This document shows positions 33,672-48,600 of a stretch of 64,000 nucleotides of DNA, piece after piece. Under the pieces are notes generated by a model. That model did no database searches and was not told the DNA's origin. It worked only from the letters and a program-made list of their open reading frames with translations. The first letter of the stretch is position 1, and the number at the start of each line of letters is the position of its first letter. The position numbers and the translations under genes are program-made. The DNA comes from Sinotaia quadrata. Taxonomy: Eukaryota > Mollusca > Gastropoda > Architaenioglossa > Viviparidae. The DNA is taken from the NCBI GenBank assembly GCA_028829895.1, contig CM054181.1, positions 5,480,001 to 5,544,000 on the forward strand, written 5' to 3'.

Positions 33672-36600
33672 ATGAACGAATCTACTTATTCTATGACCCC
33701 ACCTGTGTCCCCTCAGCGAATGGATTTTCAGTTTCCCGTGACAGAGGAGCCTCAGTCTGCATTGACAGTACCCAGCACTGCAGGTGAGACAATGCTAGCT
33801 TGAGTGACATGGACATTACTAGTGAACACTAGCTTGAGTGACATGGGCATTACTAGTGAACACTAGCTTGAGTGACATGGACATTACTAGTGAACACTAC
33901 CTTGAATAACATGGACATTATTAGCGAACACTAACGTGAGTAACATGAACAATACTGTTGAGCACTAACTTTAGTAACATTTATATTACTAACTACTAAC
34001 TTTTGTGACATGGACATTACTATTAAACACTAACTTTAGTAACATGGACATTACTATTAAACACTTAACTTTAGTAACATGGACATTACTTATAATAGTT
34101 ATATTAGTTATAAACACTAACTTTAGTGACATGGACATTATTAGGTACATTTAATTTACTCCTGTTGCAGAATTGTTACACTCCCATACATGTGGGTACT
34201 ACCCAAACCTACACATGCCTACACGTTTGCCTGGTGTATTACATTTTAAAATTAATAGATGTGATTGTGTTTGTGAAACAGTTTAGAGTTGGTTTGAATT
34301 TAAAAAAAAAGTAATTGTTATCTATAAACTGCAGTGTTCAAATGTTATTTCTGTATTTTTTTCATGCTCCTACCTGTTGCAAAGTGTTGAATCAGGTGTT
34401 TCCCCCCAAAAATTCTCTGTAATTCACCATGCTAATCTACAGTCCTTTAATTCCCAGAGAATTAGTGATTGTTACTTTGTAATTTTTCAATGGATGTTTT
34501 TCAGGATTGCAATTACAGCATTATACTTTATAGGAGAAATGATTGAGTCCTTCTGTCCGACATAATCATTGTTTTGACAAATTTGATTCTTTAAAATAAA
34601 CCAATTTGTCCTACAGGTTTTCATCCTGGCTTCAGCATTCACTTTTCCACGTTGTTCTGCATGTAAATCCATTTCCCCATTCCGCTTTTCATTAACTCAT
34701 ATTGATATTTTGTTTTCAGAAAGTAAAGAAATAGTGGTAGGTTTGAATTCAGTGTGTTTCCAATGCTGCGGGGAAGTGTTTCCTTCCAAGAACATCAAAA
34801 TATATGACCAGTGGTGCTTTCACAAAAAAGGTGTCCTGAAGTCTGGTGAGCTGAAGAGGTACATGAGTAAATCTTATTCATTTAGCTTTATTTTAGCTCA
34901 TTAATTACACAAGAACAATGTGTGTTTGTGTGTGTGCATGTGAGTAAATTTTATTCATTTAGTCTTATTACTCTCTAAGTTTGAGTTATCAGATTAGTGT
35001 TTTGCTGTGACAATTAAATTTGGGGTGGGCTGGCAAAGATACAGACTTAAATCCTATGTAGATGAAAATAAAAGTCCTAGCACATGATATATTTTATGTT
35101 TGTTATATTTATATTTTAACTTTAGATTTTGTTTGGGATCTGTTCATGAGCTGTCAGACCTGGAACGTGGAATTGAGATGTTTGGATACATGTTTACCCA
35201 CATTGCTCTTAGAGATGAGATGGACTCACTCTTTTACTTTGCAAGGTGCATTGTTTGTATGAATTAATTTTTATTTATAGTATTTCAGATAAACAAACAG
35301 CAAAATAAGAATGTGAAATAAAGAGGAAAAATCCAGACTGTTATCACTTTTTTTGTGCTGATAGTACCATTTAGTTGCCCAGATATATTCAGTGTTGTTA
35401 TCATTCCTTTATTCAATCTTTTAGGCCAAATAGTCACCTGATGATCAAGAAAGAATTTAAACCAAATTTTCATAAGTGATTGGCTTTTTCATACCTTATC
35501 AATTGTAATGTAATATTATGTTTACTTTAGCATTTTAAAGTAATTTTTATTATATGTGTATAATCACATTGCTTCTTCATGTGGGCAGGGAGGCGATTAG
35601 TGAAATTCACAGCAAGACAGATCAAGGTAAGCAGTTTTCAGATGCTATCGATCTTGTTTAGTTATGCCAGTTTTGTTTTTGAGTATTTGTTTCTGCTTTT
35701 CATAAGAATATTGATTTTAAACTCCTATTGTGTCATAATTAAATGTTCATCTCATTAGGAAATTTTATATGCCAAGGATCATTATTTACAAAGTTCAGGA
35801 GTGGGATTTTATAAACTTACATATGTCCTTATGTAATGTTTATCAAATCATTTTAGGAACAGTTGGTCATCAAGAGAAATTATGAACTTACTGGAGTCAT
35901 TAAAATTTGATTATATGTCAGCTGTTAAAAATTTATGAATTTATATGAATAAATTAGTAGTATACAGGGTATCCCTGAGTTATGGCTGAGTTATATGCAT
36001 TCTGTCCATATAATTAAAATTGCCTTACAACGTGAAATTTGGTGTTGCACTACTTTTGTCCGTGCATTGAGAGTAAAGTCTTGTGCCATTGCAATAGATA
36101 GGCTTGAGGAGAATGGTTAAATATATCTTAGATGGTAGGGTGACTGTTGGCTAAAGATGCTGGAAGAGGCGAAAATCCGACTTATGGCGAAGATTGACTG
36201 GTCGGAAAAAGAAAATGGAATTCCACCATAACTCAGGCTCCACCTGTATTATGTTCATTAATCAGTTATTTCAAATATTATGTGATGAGCTTGTATGAAT
36301 CTATAGCGTGTCACTCAGACTCTCATTAAAACTAAAAAATACAAACTTTTATGATTCTTAGCCCAATAAGTGTTGTAAGTCAGGACTTTTTCCATGAATT
36401 GTTTGTACTTTTGAAGGTCATGCTTGTGTGTGTTTTTACTAATACTTCATACTACATTTTTAGTTATTAAGTACTAGTCACATTAAAACTCTTCAGCAAT
36501 GAGCTCTGCAGATATAACATGATCATAAGTTGGCTCCACCGTTTTATCAGATCATAGAAATAAAAATTTTTGAATAAATTAATTAATCTACATTTAGATT

Positions 36601-39600
36601 AAATCTCTTTCACTGAACCGATCCACTTTCTGTTCCCGGAGACTTTTCTTACAGTGTGTTCTTCTCACTCTCATATATGACTTTCAAGTTATTCACTGTC
36701 ATTGGAACAATACATTCCTTTTTCAGTGCAAATGCTAAGTTGATCTTAGATTGAACACATGTAGAATGCTATTCTCCTCATTCCAAGGCTGAAAATGTGA
36801 CAGTTTCATTGACATCAAGTTTTGCTGACACGATGACTGGGATTGGTCTGGTTCAAGGTCTGTCTTATTCTGTGTCATGAACCATCATTGGTCCCCTCAT
36901 TAGGATCCATGCATGTCTAGTTGTCCCCTGTAAAGTGTACTGTCTCTCACAGGAACTTAAACCCCATCTGCAACATAACATCCTTATAGGAACTTAAACC
37001 CCATCTACAACATAGCATTCATACAGGAACTTAAAATTAATCTGCATAATAGCATCCCCATTGCAGTATATAATCCACTGCTTAATAGCAAACCATCTGC
37101 AGCATAGCATCCCCATTGTAACATAAAATTTATCTTTAATATATCATCCCTACAGAAACTTAAATTCATCCCCATAATAGCATCCCCATTGTAACAAAAA
37201 ATCCATCAGCAACATCCCTAAAAGAACATAAAGACCAAATGAAATGGAATCTAGGTCAAACATAGTTTGTGAATGATATTTGCCCCAATACTAAGGCACA
37301 CAATCCCCAAACCCTTGGGGTAAAAGCAAGCAGAAGTGATGTCATGAATGGGGGTCAAATGGCCGCCAATGTAATTTTCTGTATGACTTTTATCCAATTT
37401 AAGCTGATGACAGCAAAAGTTCATCTGATAGTAGTTCACATACCATTGTCATATAGTTTTTAGAATCCTGTCCAACTCTGGAAATGCATGCTTTGCAAAG
37501 TATGAAATTTGCTTTGGACTCGTTGACTGCATTTACTTTGCAATAATTCCAGACTAAACTTGAGTGTTTCGAGTTCGACATTGATAGCAATTAATAGTGT
37601 ACAATCACATCAATATTATTATATTAATAATCCAATCAATCGATTCATGCTCTTGAAACAATGTTTTAAATCATGTAAGTTACTACTAAGTTGTCCACTT
37701 GGCTGATTGGATGCATGCACCAAGCCACAAGTTGTGCGCTGAAGCAGCTCAGCACCTGGGGTATCCATTTATTCCTTAATTTCCACTATTTAATTCTGAT
37801 TTAAAATTCAAGCCACGTCAAGATGAATGTTATGATTGAATTTATATTTCAGGAATTTGTTTAAATTGGCTCTAATTATTTCTGCCGATGCCGATTATAC
37901 CGATTGTTCTAATAATTGGCCTGATTATGGTCGATTAATCGGTACAGCCTTAATTTCTAGTCATTGTAAGCTCATTGACATATTTCTAACTGTTGTTAAA
38001 ATGAGTTATGTATGATTTTTATATGAGTGATGAAAATGTTTTAAGTACAGTTTGGTAATTGTCATTATATGTGTGTGTGCGTGCGCATGCACACTTTTGG
38101 TTGGGGTTAATCTCCATTCTCTTCTATCCATTTCCATCCTACATTTCAATCAGCTATTAAATCCCAAAACTTCTTGGTTTTCCCTGCCTATTTATTTTAT
38201 GATTCTAAGCATATGTTTTCCTTATAAGTATAGTTGTGGTGTAACCTGTTTTTGTGTGTGCAGACAGTGCAAATAAAATGCAAAACAGACAAGATCTGGT
38301 GAAGTTTCTGCAATATGTGAACCTGTTTTTGCAAAGGTACTTATGAATCTTAATATTTATATTTAAACAACAGCTTATAGATATAACAAAATACTTTTTG
38401 TCTTTTACTTCCAGCAAATCTAGCTGTGATCTCAAAATATTAATCACTATGGGCTTGAATATCAATTTGCAAATGCCAGTTTAATGCATTGGTGTCTAGC
38501 AAATCTTCAGTGTGGGAATACATCATATTGTAATCAATGTATTCCAATAAATTAAGTGATTCATCCTTACAAATATTCTTCCAGATTATAAATATTAATC
38601 CAAAATGTTATTGTAAATGTATTTTAAATATATTTTAAATATTTTAATATACAACTCCCGCAAAAAACCACATATATTAATGGCAACAAATTATCACATT
38701 TTGGCATAAAATCACCACAAACATCTTTGTTGTTAAAGCTTATTACTTATATATAGTAATTAAGAAATAAAATACATGGAAATGTATAATATGCAAAAGA
38801 TTATAGATGCTGCAAAATACTCCTAATTATGATAATCAATTAAGTCAAGAAAATAATTTGTTTACAAAAATAAATTTATATAACTTAGATGTGGATTCTG
38901 ATTTAATGACAGTTCTGGGGTGTTGTTTTTTTTTTTTTTTAGAAATCCATTTTAACTTGGTTGTTTGATGCAAATAACATGCTAATATATGCATTTGATA
39001 CATATTGACTGTTGCTAGATCTTTTAATTTACTGGGAGACATTTTAAGTACATGAATATCTGTCTCCCACTAAATTAAAAGACCTCAGCATGTATTTTAT
39101 TATTTTAAGTGAGGATATCTTTTTCAGTGCATTAATTACACAATATTGACTGTTGAAAGAGTCTTTGACTACAAGCTGGACAGTGAAATGGAGAGATAAT
39201 GTGAATTTTTCTTTCCGAGTCAGTTATGCTATGGTTTTTCTACACTGCACAAGTTCTGAACCTTTATACTGAGTGTTTTAGAAGTCATGCCATTGGTAAT
39301 AAAGGCTAGACAACAATATGCACCAAAATCTTTTAACATTTGAGAAAGCAGTTTTTATGTGTTTACAATAATGGTAATTAGTAGTGTGTTTAGCAAAATC
39401 AGTCAAATTTCTGAGTGAAGAGAAGAAATATTTTGTGTATGCAAAGAACTCCTTGGCATGTCTGGCTTCATTACAGTCTGTCCAGCTATTTACTCTTTCA
39501 GTTTTTTCTTTCATCTTGTATATGTCTGTTGATTATTTGTCTCATTGTTTTTGTTAATTCCTTGTCTCATTGTATTCATTTTTTAATTCCTTGTCTCATT

Positions 39601-42600
39601 ATATTTATTTTTGAATTCCTCGGTCTCATTGTATTTGTCTGTTAATTCCTTGTCTCATTGTATTTATTTTTTAATTCCTTGTCTCATTGTATTTGTCTGC
39701 TTTTCTCTGTTGATTCCTTATGTCTCTCTCTCTGTGCTTTAGTCTTATTTATTTGTTATTTAGTGGCCTGCCTGCTGCTGACAAAGAAAGACGAAAGTTT
39801 CTTCAACTTCTTTCTCACAAGATTCACCTTTTGCTGGTCTTTGCTGGAAGATTAATAGATGGGGGCTTTTTGACAGGGTACTCACTTCACCAGGTAAATG
39901 TTTCTTTTGCACCTTTTGCTGGTCTTTGCTGGAAGATTAACAGATGAAGGCCTTGTGACAGATAAATGTTTCTTTTTCACCTTTTGTTGGTCTTTGCTGG
40001 AAGATTAACAGAGGGGGCCTTGTCACAGGTAAATGCTTCTTTTACACCGCATGTGGAAAGCTGGTTTGCAGATTATTCCTGCTGTGCTTGGTAACTTGCT
40101 ATTAGCTGGTTATCTTGTTAGATTGATACGTTTTTTGGTTGATCATCATGTTAAATTTGTAAGTTTGTTGGTTGATAATCATTTTAGATTGATAAGTTTG
40201 CTGGCTGATTATCATGTTAAATTGGTAAGTTTGTTAGCCGACCATCCTATATTTGGTAAGTTTGTTGGCTATTATGTTAGATTTGGTAAGTTTGTTGGCT
40301 AATCATGTTAGATTGATAAGTTTGTTGGCTGATTATCATTTTTGATTGGTAAGTTTGTTCTGATTATCATCTTATATTGGTAAAGTTGGTGGTGGCTGAT
40401 TATCATCTTATATTGGTAAGGTTGGTGACTGATTTTCATGTTAGATTGTTAGGTTGGTTGATTATCAGGTTACATTGGTAAGTCCATTGACTGATTATCA
40501 TGTTAGTTTGTTAAGTTTGTTGGCTGATCATTATGTTCATTTGGTAAGTTGATTATCATGTTAGATTGATAAGTTTGTTGGTTGATTATCATTTTTGGTA
40601 AGTTTGTTGGCTGATTATCATCTTATATTGGTAAGTTTGGTGGCTGATTATCATGTTAGATTGGTAAGTTGGTTGATTATCATTTTTAAGTTTGTTGGCT
40701 GATCATTATGTTCATTTGGTAAGTTAATTCTTGAGTTAGATTGATAAGTTTGTTGGTTGATCATCATCTTCGATTGGTAAATTTGTTGGCTGATTATCAT
40801 CTTTGATTGGTAAGTTTGTTGGCTGATTACTATCTTAGATTGGTAAGTTTATTAGGTTGATTATTTCTTGTCTTGACAAGTTTGCTGGATTATTGTTGCA
40901 TGTTATTTGTAAGCCTTTGTGCATGACTATTGCCATAATTGGTTGGTAAATTTGTTATTGTTTTGAATTAGGAAGTTTTTATTTGTAAGCCTTTGTACAT
41001 GACTATTGCCATAATTGGTTGGTAAATTTGTTATTGTTTTGAATTAGGAAGTTTTTATTTGCTTTCTGTAGGTCCTCTGAAATAATTTCTTTCTTAATAA
41101 CATGACTTTTCGGTTGATATCTCAATATACTTGGTTACTGGCCTGGATAGATTCTGTCCTATGAGAGCTAAGAAGTTTAAGGGCAACATCACAAAATTTA
41201 TAATCTTTAAAAGTAAAACTACAGAACAGAATGTATATTACATGGACTTTGATAACACTGTCAGAAAGATAAGATAGAAATAGAATTATTTCACTAGTAT
41301 TGTTAAACCAGAATAAAAATTTAAAGTATTCACTTTATTGTTTGATTGTGGTTTTAAGAACTGCGGTCTCAGAATGCACATTGTGTCTATAAATGTTGCG
41401 ATGTCTCTTAAGTAGTCATCTCACTATCTTTGATGACGGTTTTGAGGCGTACTGTCTCAAAGGACATCTTACATCTACAATCCTGAATATTTATGTCAAT
41501 ATTTTTAAACAGTATGGCTTGAGGTATGTCTATAGGAGTTCCTGCATTAAAGGAAAAGAAGTGTTGGTCACACATAAGAAAACAAGGTGAATTGCTCTAG
41601 CAAGTGTGTCATTGTTTGGGACAGTAAGAATACACTGGAATTAATACTGACACTATCAATAGAAGTATTAATATAGAATAATGTATGGACATTAGAGATT
41701 TCATAATGAAATTGTCCAAATGAGATTACCATAAATTTTGTTTGTGTATGCTAATGTGTTCTTGTATATAGGTCTGCTGATTGTGCTCGAGCTAGTACTT
41801 GGCAAACTGTGTATTTGTTAGTTTTATCTCGTGTTTATGGTGTGTAGTAATGTATGACTTGATTAATCTGTCATTTAATTTTTGTAAAAATATGTTTATT
41901 ATTTTTATTACTTTATTGTTGTTTACATTTATGTGTGCAGCGTGCAAGCATTCATCATAAGTGTCACATGCATCTGGATTTATACTGGAACCTTTTGCAA
42001 GTTTTCCACACTTTAACAAGGATTGCAAGTGTTTCAGGTAAAATACAGGAAAGAGGGGAAGGGGAGGAGGAAGGGGAAAGACAGATCCAAATGATTTAGT
42101 ATATCTTTTAAATGCACACCCAGAAATCAAATAAGGCATACCTTACTTTAAGGAACCTTGCTTTAGAACGCTTCGCTAATATGGCACTGTTCACTTATAT
42201 TCATGTTTATTATTTTCAGCACTTATCTTGCTCTTAATGGGGTTTTTGGCAATGATGCGCACATCGGCTGAATTGAACGAATCGACTTATGCATAAATTT
42301 TTAGGCCTAGCATTATTGCACATTTAATAAATGAGGGTGTAAACATGCTTTTAAACTTTTATAAGCACTGGCAAGATGATAGTCGTTTTACAGTGGTGGT
42401 CTAGAACCTAAACTGCCATATTCATGAGGAATGCCTCTACAGCAAAACAAGCCTGATTGGCGGGATTTTGAAGGTCAGAAACACAGTGACTAAGTTTCTG
42501 TAATTTTAAGCACATATCTTTCATATATCATATTTCCAACTGAGTAAGCAAAATGGCCACTGAATAGTGGTTGAATGGACATGACCTATAAACAGTTTTG

Positions 42601-45600
42601 GTAACAGACACCAACTGAAGTTAAAATGTTTATAGTCCGATAGATATATCTACAACAAAAACTGGCAGGGTATAGCACTTTGCAAACCCATTGATATAAT
42701 CACTGATAAGAAATTAAAAATAAATATGCTTAAGGCAAGCTGTAAACTTTCTGCTTGAATATAATGAATTTCAGTGATATTGAAACTGTTATTGACGAAT
42801 TGCAGTTCTATATGATATAAACATTATTTTTTTTTTTAAAATGGAGAATAGTCAGAATTACAGTTTGACATCTTGAGTATTGTAAAAGACTGTGCACAAT
42901 GGAGAAAAGAGCTCTATTAGTAAAGAGGTTCAGTTCTTAGAAGACATTTTACTCGGATGATTGAATGGAAGTGAATTGGGTCTAAAATCAGTACACTTGA
43001 TAATGATTGTTATACATAAATGTAAATAGACATTTAGTATAGTTATTTACTCCCCATGTTTCCTTAGTTACAATGGCTTTTAATTCATCAGATACATAAT
43101 AACACAGGGTTGGGGGGGAGGGGTTGATAGCTCTGACTGTAAGAAATCTCAATTTCTAATAGAAACAAGGGAAATTCTTTCAGTATTGCATCATTTTTGC
43201 CAATTTTTATATAATTTTTAATTGTTAAATTTTTATTTCCATTAGATATTCCAATAGATGTCAAAATGTGCCAAAGATTACCCAGGGAAGATCTTAATTT
43301 TACAACACCCTTTGATCAACTCACTCAGATTATTTTATTTGATCTTGTAAATTTAGCTGTGCCAGTCTTTGAAAAGGTAAGATTAATGTTTCATAGATCA
43401 ATTAATGCAAATCATCTTTCATTGTTTGAGCTCTGAAAATTAAATGTCTCATCTAAAAATAAAATCTCCCACAAACAGTAAATAAACTAACAAAACCATT
43501 GATTTAAATTTTGGTTATTTCTGAAATCAGAATTTTGTTGTGGAGAGACTGGGTAGAAACATTACACATTAAAAACTTCTACCTTAAAAATTACATCAGT
43601 ATGAGAATGTACGATGGGAGAATTAGTTTGGATTGATTTGGTTTTTCTTGATTCATGCATTTATTTTGTATAAACCTAAATCTTACTGTAGAAATTATAA
43701 ACGGTTAAATTTAAGCACAAGTACTGTTCATTTTCACTATTGCCAGAATAAAACAAAAACATTTATTCCTTTTTGAAGCTGTCACCTCAGGAATGGCTGC
43801 ATGTTTCTCCCTTTTCTTGCGGATGTGTGATGGAATTTTGGACACTTTTGGTGAATTTCCTTAGCTGGAAGAAAGAAAAGTATGACACTGAGGTTAGTGC
43901 TGGAAACTCCTTTCCATTTTGTATCCATGCTTCTTTACAAATCTGTGACGAACAAGGTATAAAGACATTCCAACAATTACAATTCAGCAATTTCCTCCTT
44001 ATAGATCTCATCATAAAGATATCATTTTAATTTAATGAAGTGGTTATTTTTTTTTTTTTTTATGTCAGATTTTCTCTTTTTAATATTTGACTTTGTTGAT
44101 GTCATCGTCATATTACATCATCATTTCTTATAGTGTCATCATTTTTATATACGACTTTATAATTTTTCTTGATGTCATTATTTTTATTTATGTCATTTAT
44201 GTATGAATTTGTTTTTTTTATAGTGTCACACACATATAAGGCAATCACTAACATCATTGATGTCACATAATTTCTTTAAAACTTTAAAAACAAAAATTTT
44301 TAAGGACTTTAAAAATTTGTTCTTGCCAATTTTTATTAATATTTTAAGGTTTATAAAAAGGTCTTAAATATAGTAATTTGAATAGTGAGTGAAAGTGACT
44401 AAGAGATGAGGTGTGTTAAGCTGGGATATGGATATAATGGATATAAGTGCTTATTTTCCAACTCTCATATTTGGATGCATATTTGTTTCAGTCCTTTTGG
44501 GTACAGCTGCATAGAGTATTACAAACTCTTTCAGATGACGATAATAATGCCAATGACGACGAAGAAGGTCTAGGTGAGGAAATAATCCTTTTAAAACTTT
44601 TCGCTGGTTGTCTTCATTTGGATGCATCATCTGATTAAATCTGCTAAGCTAAAACTTAATGAGAAATTAGCTTTTAATTGGATTTCTGTAATTAGGCTTT
44701 AATAGTAAATCAAACTTGAAAGTATAACAAGTATTGATGAATCAATCAAATAAGAACATATTTGATGTGTGTGTGCGTGTTTGTGGCATGCTTGTTTCAG
44801 AACTGTTTTGACAGTTTTTTTATATTGTAGACATAGTATTTTAGATTGGGCACATCATTCTTTAAATTTTTTCACATGTGATCAGTGATATCTTTGTAAA
44901 TGTAATTAATTTTTTAACACATGCAGATAGTGATGTGTTTCTGCTCAGCGTGACTCTGCCATCGAATCCACTCTACTTCTGCTTTTGGCTCACAACACAT
45001 TTGGCTCACCTCTTTGCATTTGACAATATGGGCAATCCATGCAGTGGGGTATTTGATTTGAATTTCTTACACTACACAGAAATGAGAAGGAACAAGAGTA
45101 GATTAATGGCTATTCCACTTATTTAGTATTTCTTTTTGTAAAAGAAAAAATAAATTGGGCCTGTTTAGTTCCACTTATTTTATAATAATAACAGGCTGCT
45201 AATTATTAGTTTAAACTTTTTTTCAGAATTTAGTATACTATTCAGTTATTAATTATTGATTACTGTTTTATAAAGACATTTGAATTTGATAACTCATAAT
45301 AGTTATCATATTGCATGTTATTGTAGATGTAAAATTGTACTAATATTTTGCACAACTTTTATTTATTTTTTGTTTTGGTAATATGGGTGACAAAAATTAA
45401 AAGAAGTTTTCATTCCTTATTTCATGCTCAGGTGCTTGTGTATGGTTGTAGGTGTGTGTGTGTGTGTGTGTGTGCTTGCATGTGTGTGTGCTTGCATGTG
45501 TGCGTGCGTGCATGCGCACACGCGCAACTATATTTGCACTAGTAGAAACCTGCTTACATTAACCTTTGTCCATGTTGTTCTTTTCTCTAGGAACCAACAC

Positions 45601-48600
45601 AAAGTGGATTTTTTCACCTTCAATTAATTTTGGAAAGAATTCTAAAGGTAATAAGTGAACTTTGCATTTGTTCTGGTTTTTCTCTTATGTAAATAATTTT
45701 ATCTAAGCCTTTGCTGTTGTTTTAAAATAAATTTTATACTTGCACAACACCTTGGGTTAATTAACTTCATTTTCATGAGTGTTTGCTATTTGTAAAATAA
45801 TTTTTAATAAAATAATAAAACCCTTTTGTTTTAGCAAGCATGCATATAGGGGCACTCATATATATTAATCTGGCAGCCCAAAACACAGAGCTCTCAGAAA
45901 ATTTTCATTTACCTGCAAATATAGTTATATAGGATATACTATAAATGAAATTTAGCAAAAGTTTTCCCATTTGTAGGTATATGACTATATATATATATAT
46001 ATATATAACTTTGCTATATCAGTCTAATCAAATATCCTACAAAAAGTATTATAAAGATGTTTTAATCACATCTTGGTTTGCATTGTTGCATAAAGACACA
46101 AAAAAGATGATAGAATATTTAGATAGTGACAAGTACTAAGGTATTAAGTAGCCCTACACTTACAATTAACTTAAAGGTGTGTTGAATGATGAATATCATT
46201 GTAAACCTACTGCTTAACATTTAAGCATTATTTAATATTTTTAATTTACATTTGAAAACTGATCTTGAGATGTAATAAATTTTATTAAAATTATGTAGGT
46301 TAACAACACACGAATAATTAAAAGTGATTGACAGTTCTGGCTGAGCAGGCAATGTCAGGGTCAAGTGTGTTGACATGTGTAATTCTACCCAATGATAACA
46401 AATAAAACTGCACAAATCTATTGCTTCATCAGTTGCTTGAACATTTTCATCATTATCATTGCTGCTACATGAGAAATGTCAATATTATAGTCTAAAACAC
46501 TTCTCTTCAGCAGTCTAGCCAATGCAGTAGACGACACATGAGTGGTACACGCCATCAAAGCTTACTTCCAGATGGTATCAACTCGATACCTAGCTTCTAA
46601 AACAAATTAATTTACACCCCAGATAACACAACATTGCACAGTTATAACATTATTTTGTAGACAGATTCCACACTACCATAAATAAATCACTATTGACCAC
46701 TAAAAAATAAAGTTTCAATCCTAAAATTAATTTTTAAAACACATCCGGCCAAGCTCTGAACGAAGAAGGTGAAGCACCATAACAATAAATTTTAGGCAGC
46801 TTTGTGTCTGATTCATGAACAGCCACATGACCCTTGTATTATAAATAGAAACAAAGAGCCTTCTCACTCAAGGTGACATTTGTGCACCTCCAATCATTAA
46901 AAATACAATGCAAACAGTTGTCTTAATAGGGACGAAGTAGTCCCATGCTGATCAAAGAGTTGATTCCCCCAGTAGTAATTTTATGTTTTAAAAATGCTAT
47001 AATCTTTCGTTCAAACAGCAAAATACTCTTGGATTATCGAAAAATAGTGGTCAGTAAAGTGATTTTTAAAGTAATAACAAATTTGATTTTAAAAAAAAAT
47101 TACGACTACAAATGGATGTAGCGCAAAATTAATTATAATGATTTTAACCATGTTTTCACAGGCAATGACACATATCTAATTGTAAACTGTGACATCTTGT
47201 TTATTAGAAAGTATTACTTATTAGAAAGTGGTAGAATGGTTGCCACATAGTTGTGTTGGATCTTGATTAGCCAGTTCTCAATAGGAGAAACTGATTGCAA
47301 GAGACCTAATTGAAAATAGACCAGTTAATGCAGCAGTCTGATAATTGAGCATCAGATAACCGAGTTTCACTTGCTTTTATAAATGTTTAAATATAATTAG
47401 AGTTATCATAGATGTCCAAATATACTAGTTTGAATTTTGTCTCTTGTTAAGTGAAATAGTTCTACAAACAGAAAGGTAAAAATGTAAATTATAGAAGAAT
47501 TTTGAATAATTGGATTTTTGAATTATGCATTTTGCTTGAAAAAAATTAAACATTGATGGTATTGAGCTCTTAGTCTTTTTGTTGTGTTAATTTTTAATTT
47601 TTATTTAATTAATTTTTTTGTGTGCTTATTTTAATATATGGCATCATTTTTGTTTGTTGATGGCTTTCAAAGTATGTTGAGGTGAATAATGTGCACATAG
47701 TCAACATTTTGTTTATTAGAAATGAAAAGGGGGTTATTTTTCAATCAACTGCATTTTATCATGAAATAAAAAGTTGCAAGATTTAATGAGATAAATTTAA
47801 TGTATTATAATGAAAATTACACTGTCGTATCAGCTGTATGTTATGTAATGTTGAGAATTGATTTTAATTAGAGGACAATGTAAACTGAAAACAGTTTTTT
47901 TAACAATTAACAAAAGGATTATTTTATAGTCACAAGTGCGAGAGGAGGTTTTGCGTGCATGTCTGCGGTGTTGTTTATCTGTCTCATCTCTTTGGCCTGT
48001 CACACCAGAGATTGTAACGCTGATTTGGGAATACATGGCTCGGAAACTGGTATGTTTTTAAAAGTTTTTTAATTTATTTTATATATATGCTTATTTTATA
48101 AATCCATTATAATTATATTTTTTACCCATTGCGGAACATGGATAAATTAAAAAAAAATTATTTGAGTTCTTTTCATGTTCATCTTTTCTTTTAATTTTAA
48201 GTTTTGAACGTATGAAGATGGTGGAAAATTGATTAATAAAAGTGAGATTTGCTGGTTTATGATGATCCAAGTTTTATTTTTATTTATTTTTTTGTATTAT
48301 TGTGTACTTTATAATTATGTTAGTTATTGATAGCTTTTTATCACATTTAATTAATTGTTGTTATGTTTTATAATAATTGTAAAATTCATCATTATTATTT
48401 TTAATTTTAATAGTTCTCATCATATCAGTAAATTTTCCACTGACTGCTTATGAGAAAAAAAATAAAAGATTCAGAGGCTCTGCCATGATGCTAACTGTTT
48501 GATATTTGAGAATCTTCCCAACTTCAGCGGTATAGCAACTGAATAACAAGCTACTTTTTTCATGTTATTTTTGCTTCCATGACCAAATCTATTGTCAGCG

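Noticed and set aside
37860..37950. CCGATTATACCGATT / CGATTAATCGGTA stretch as a transposon
   Set aside because: No inverted ends or target duplication could be defined.
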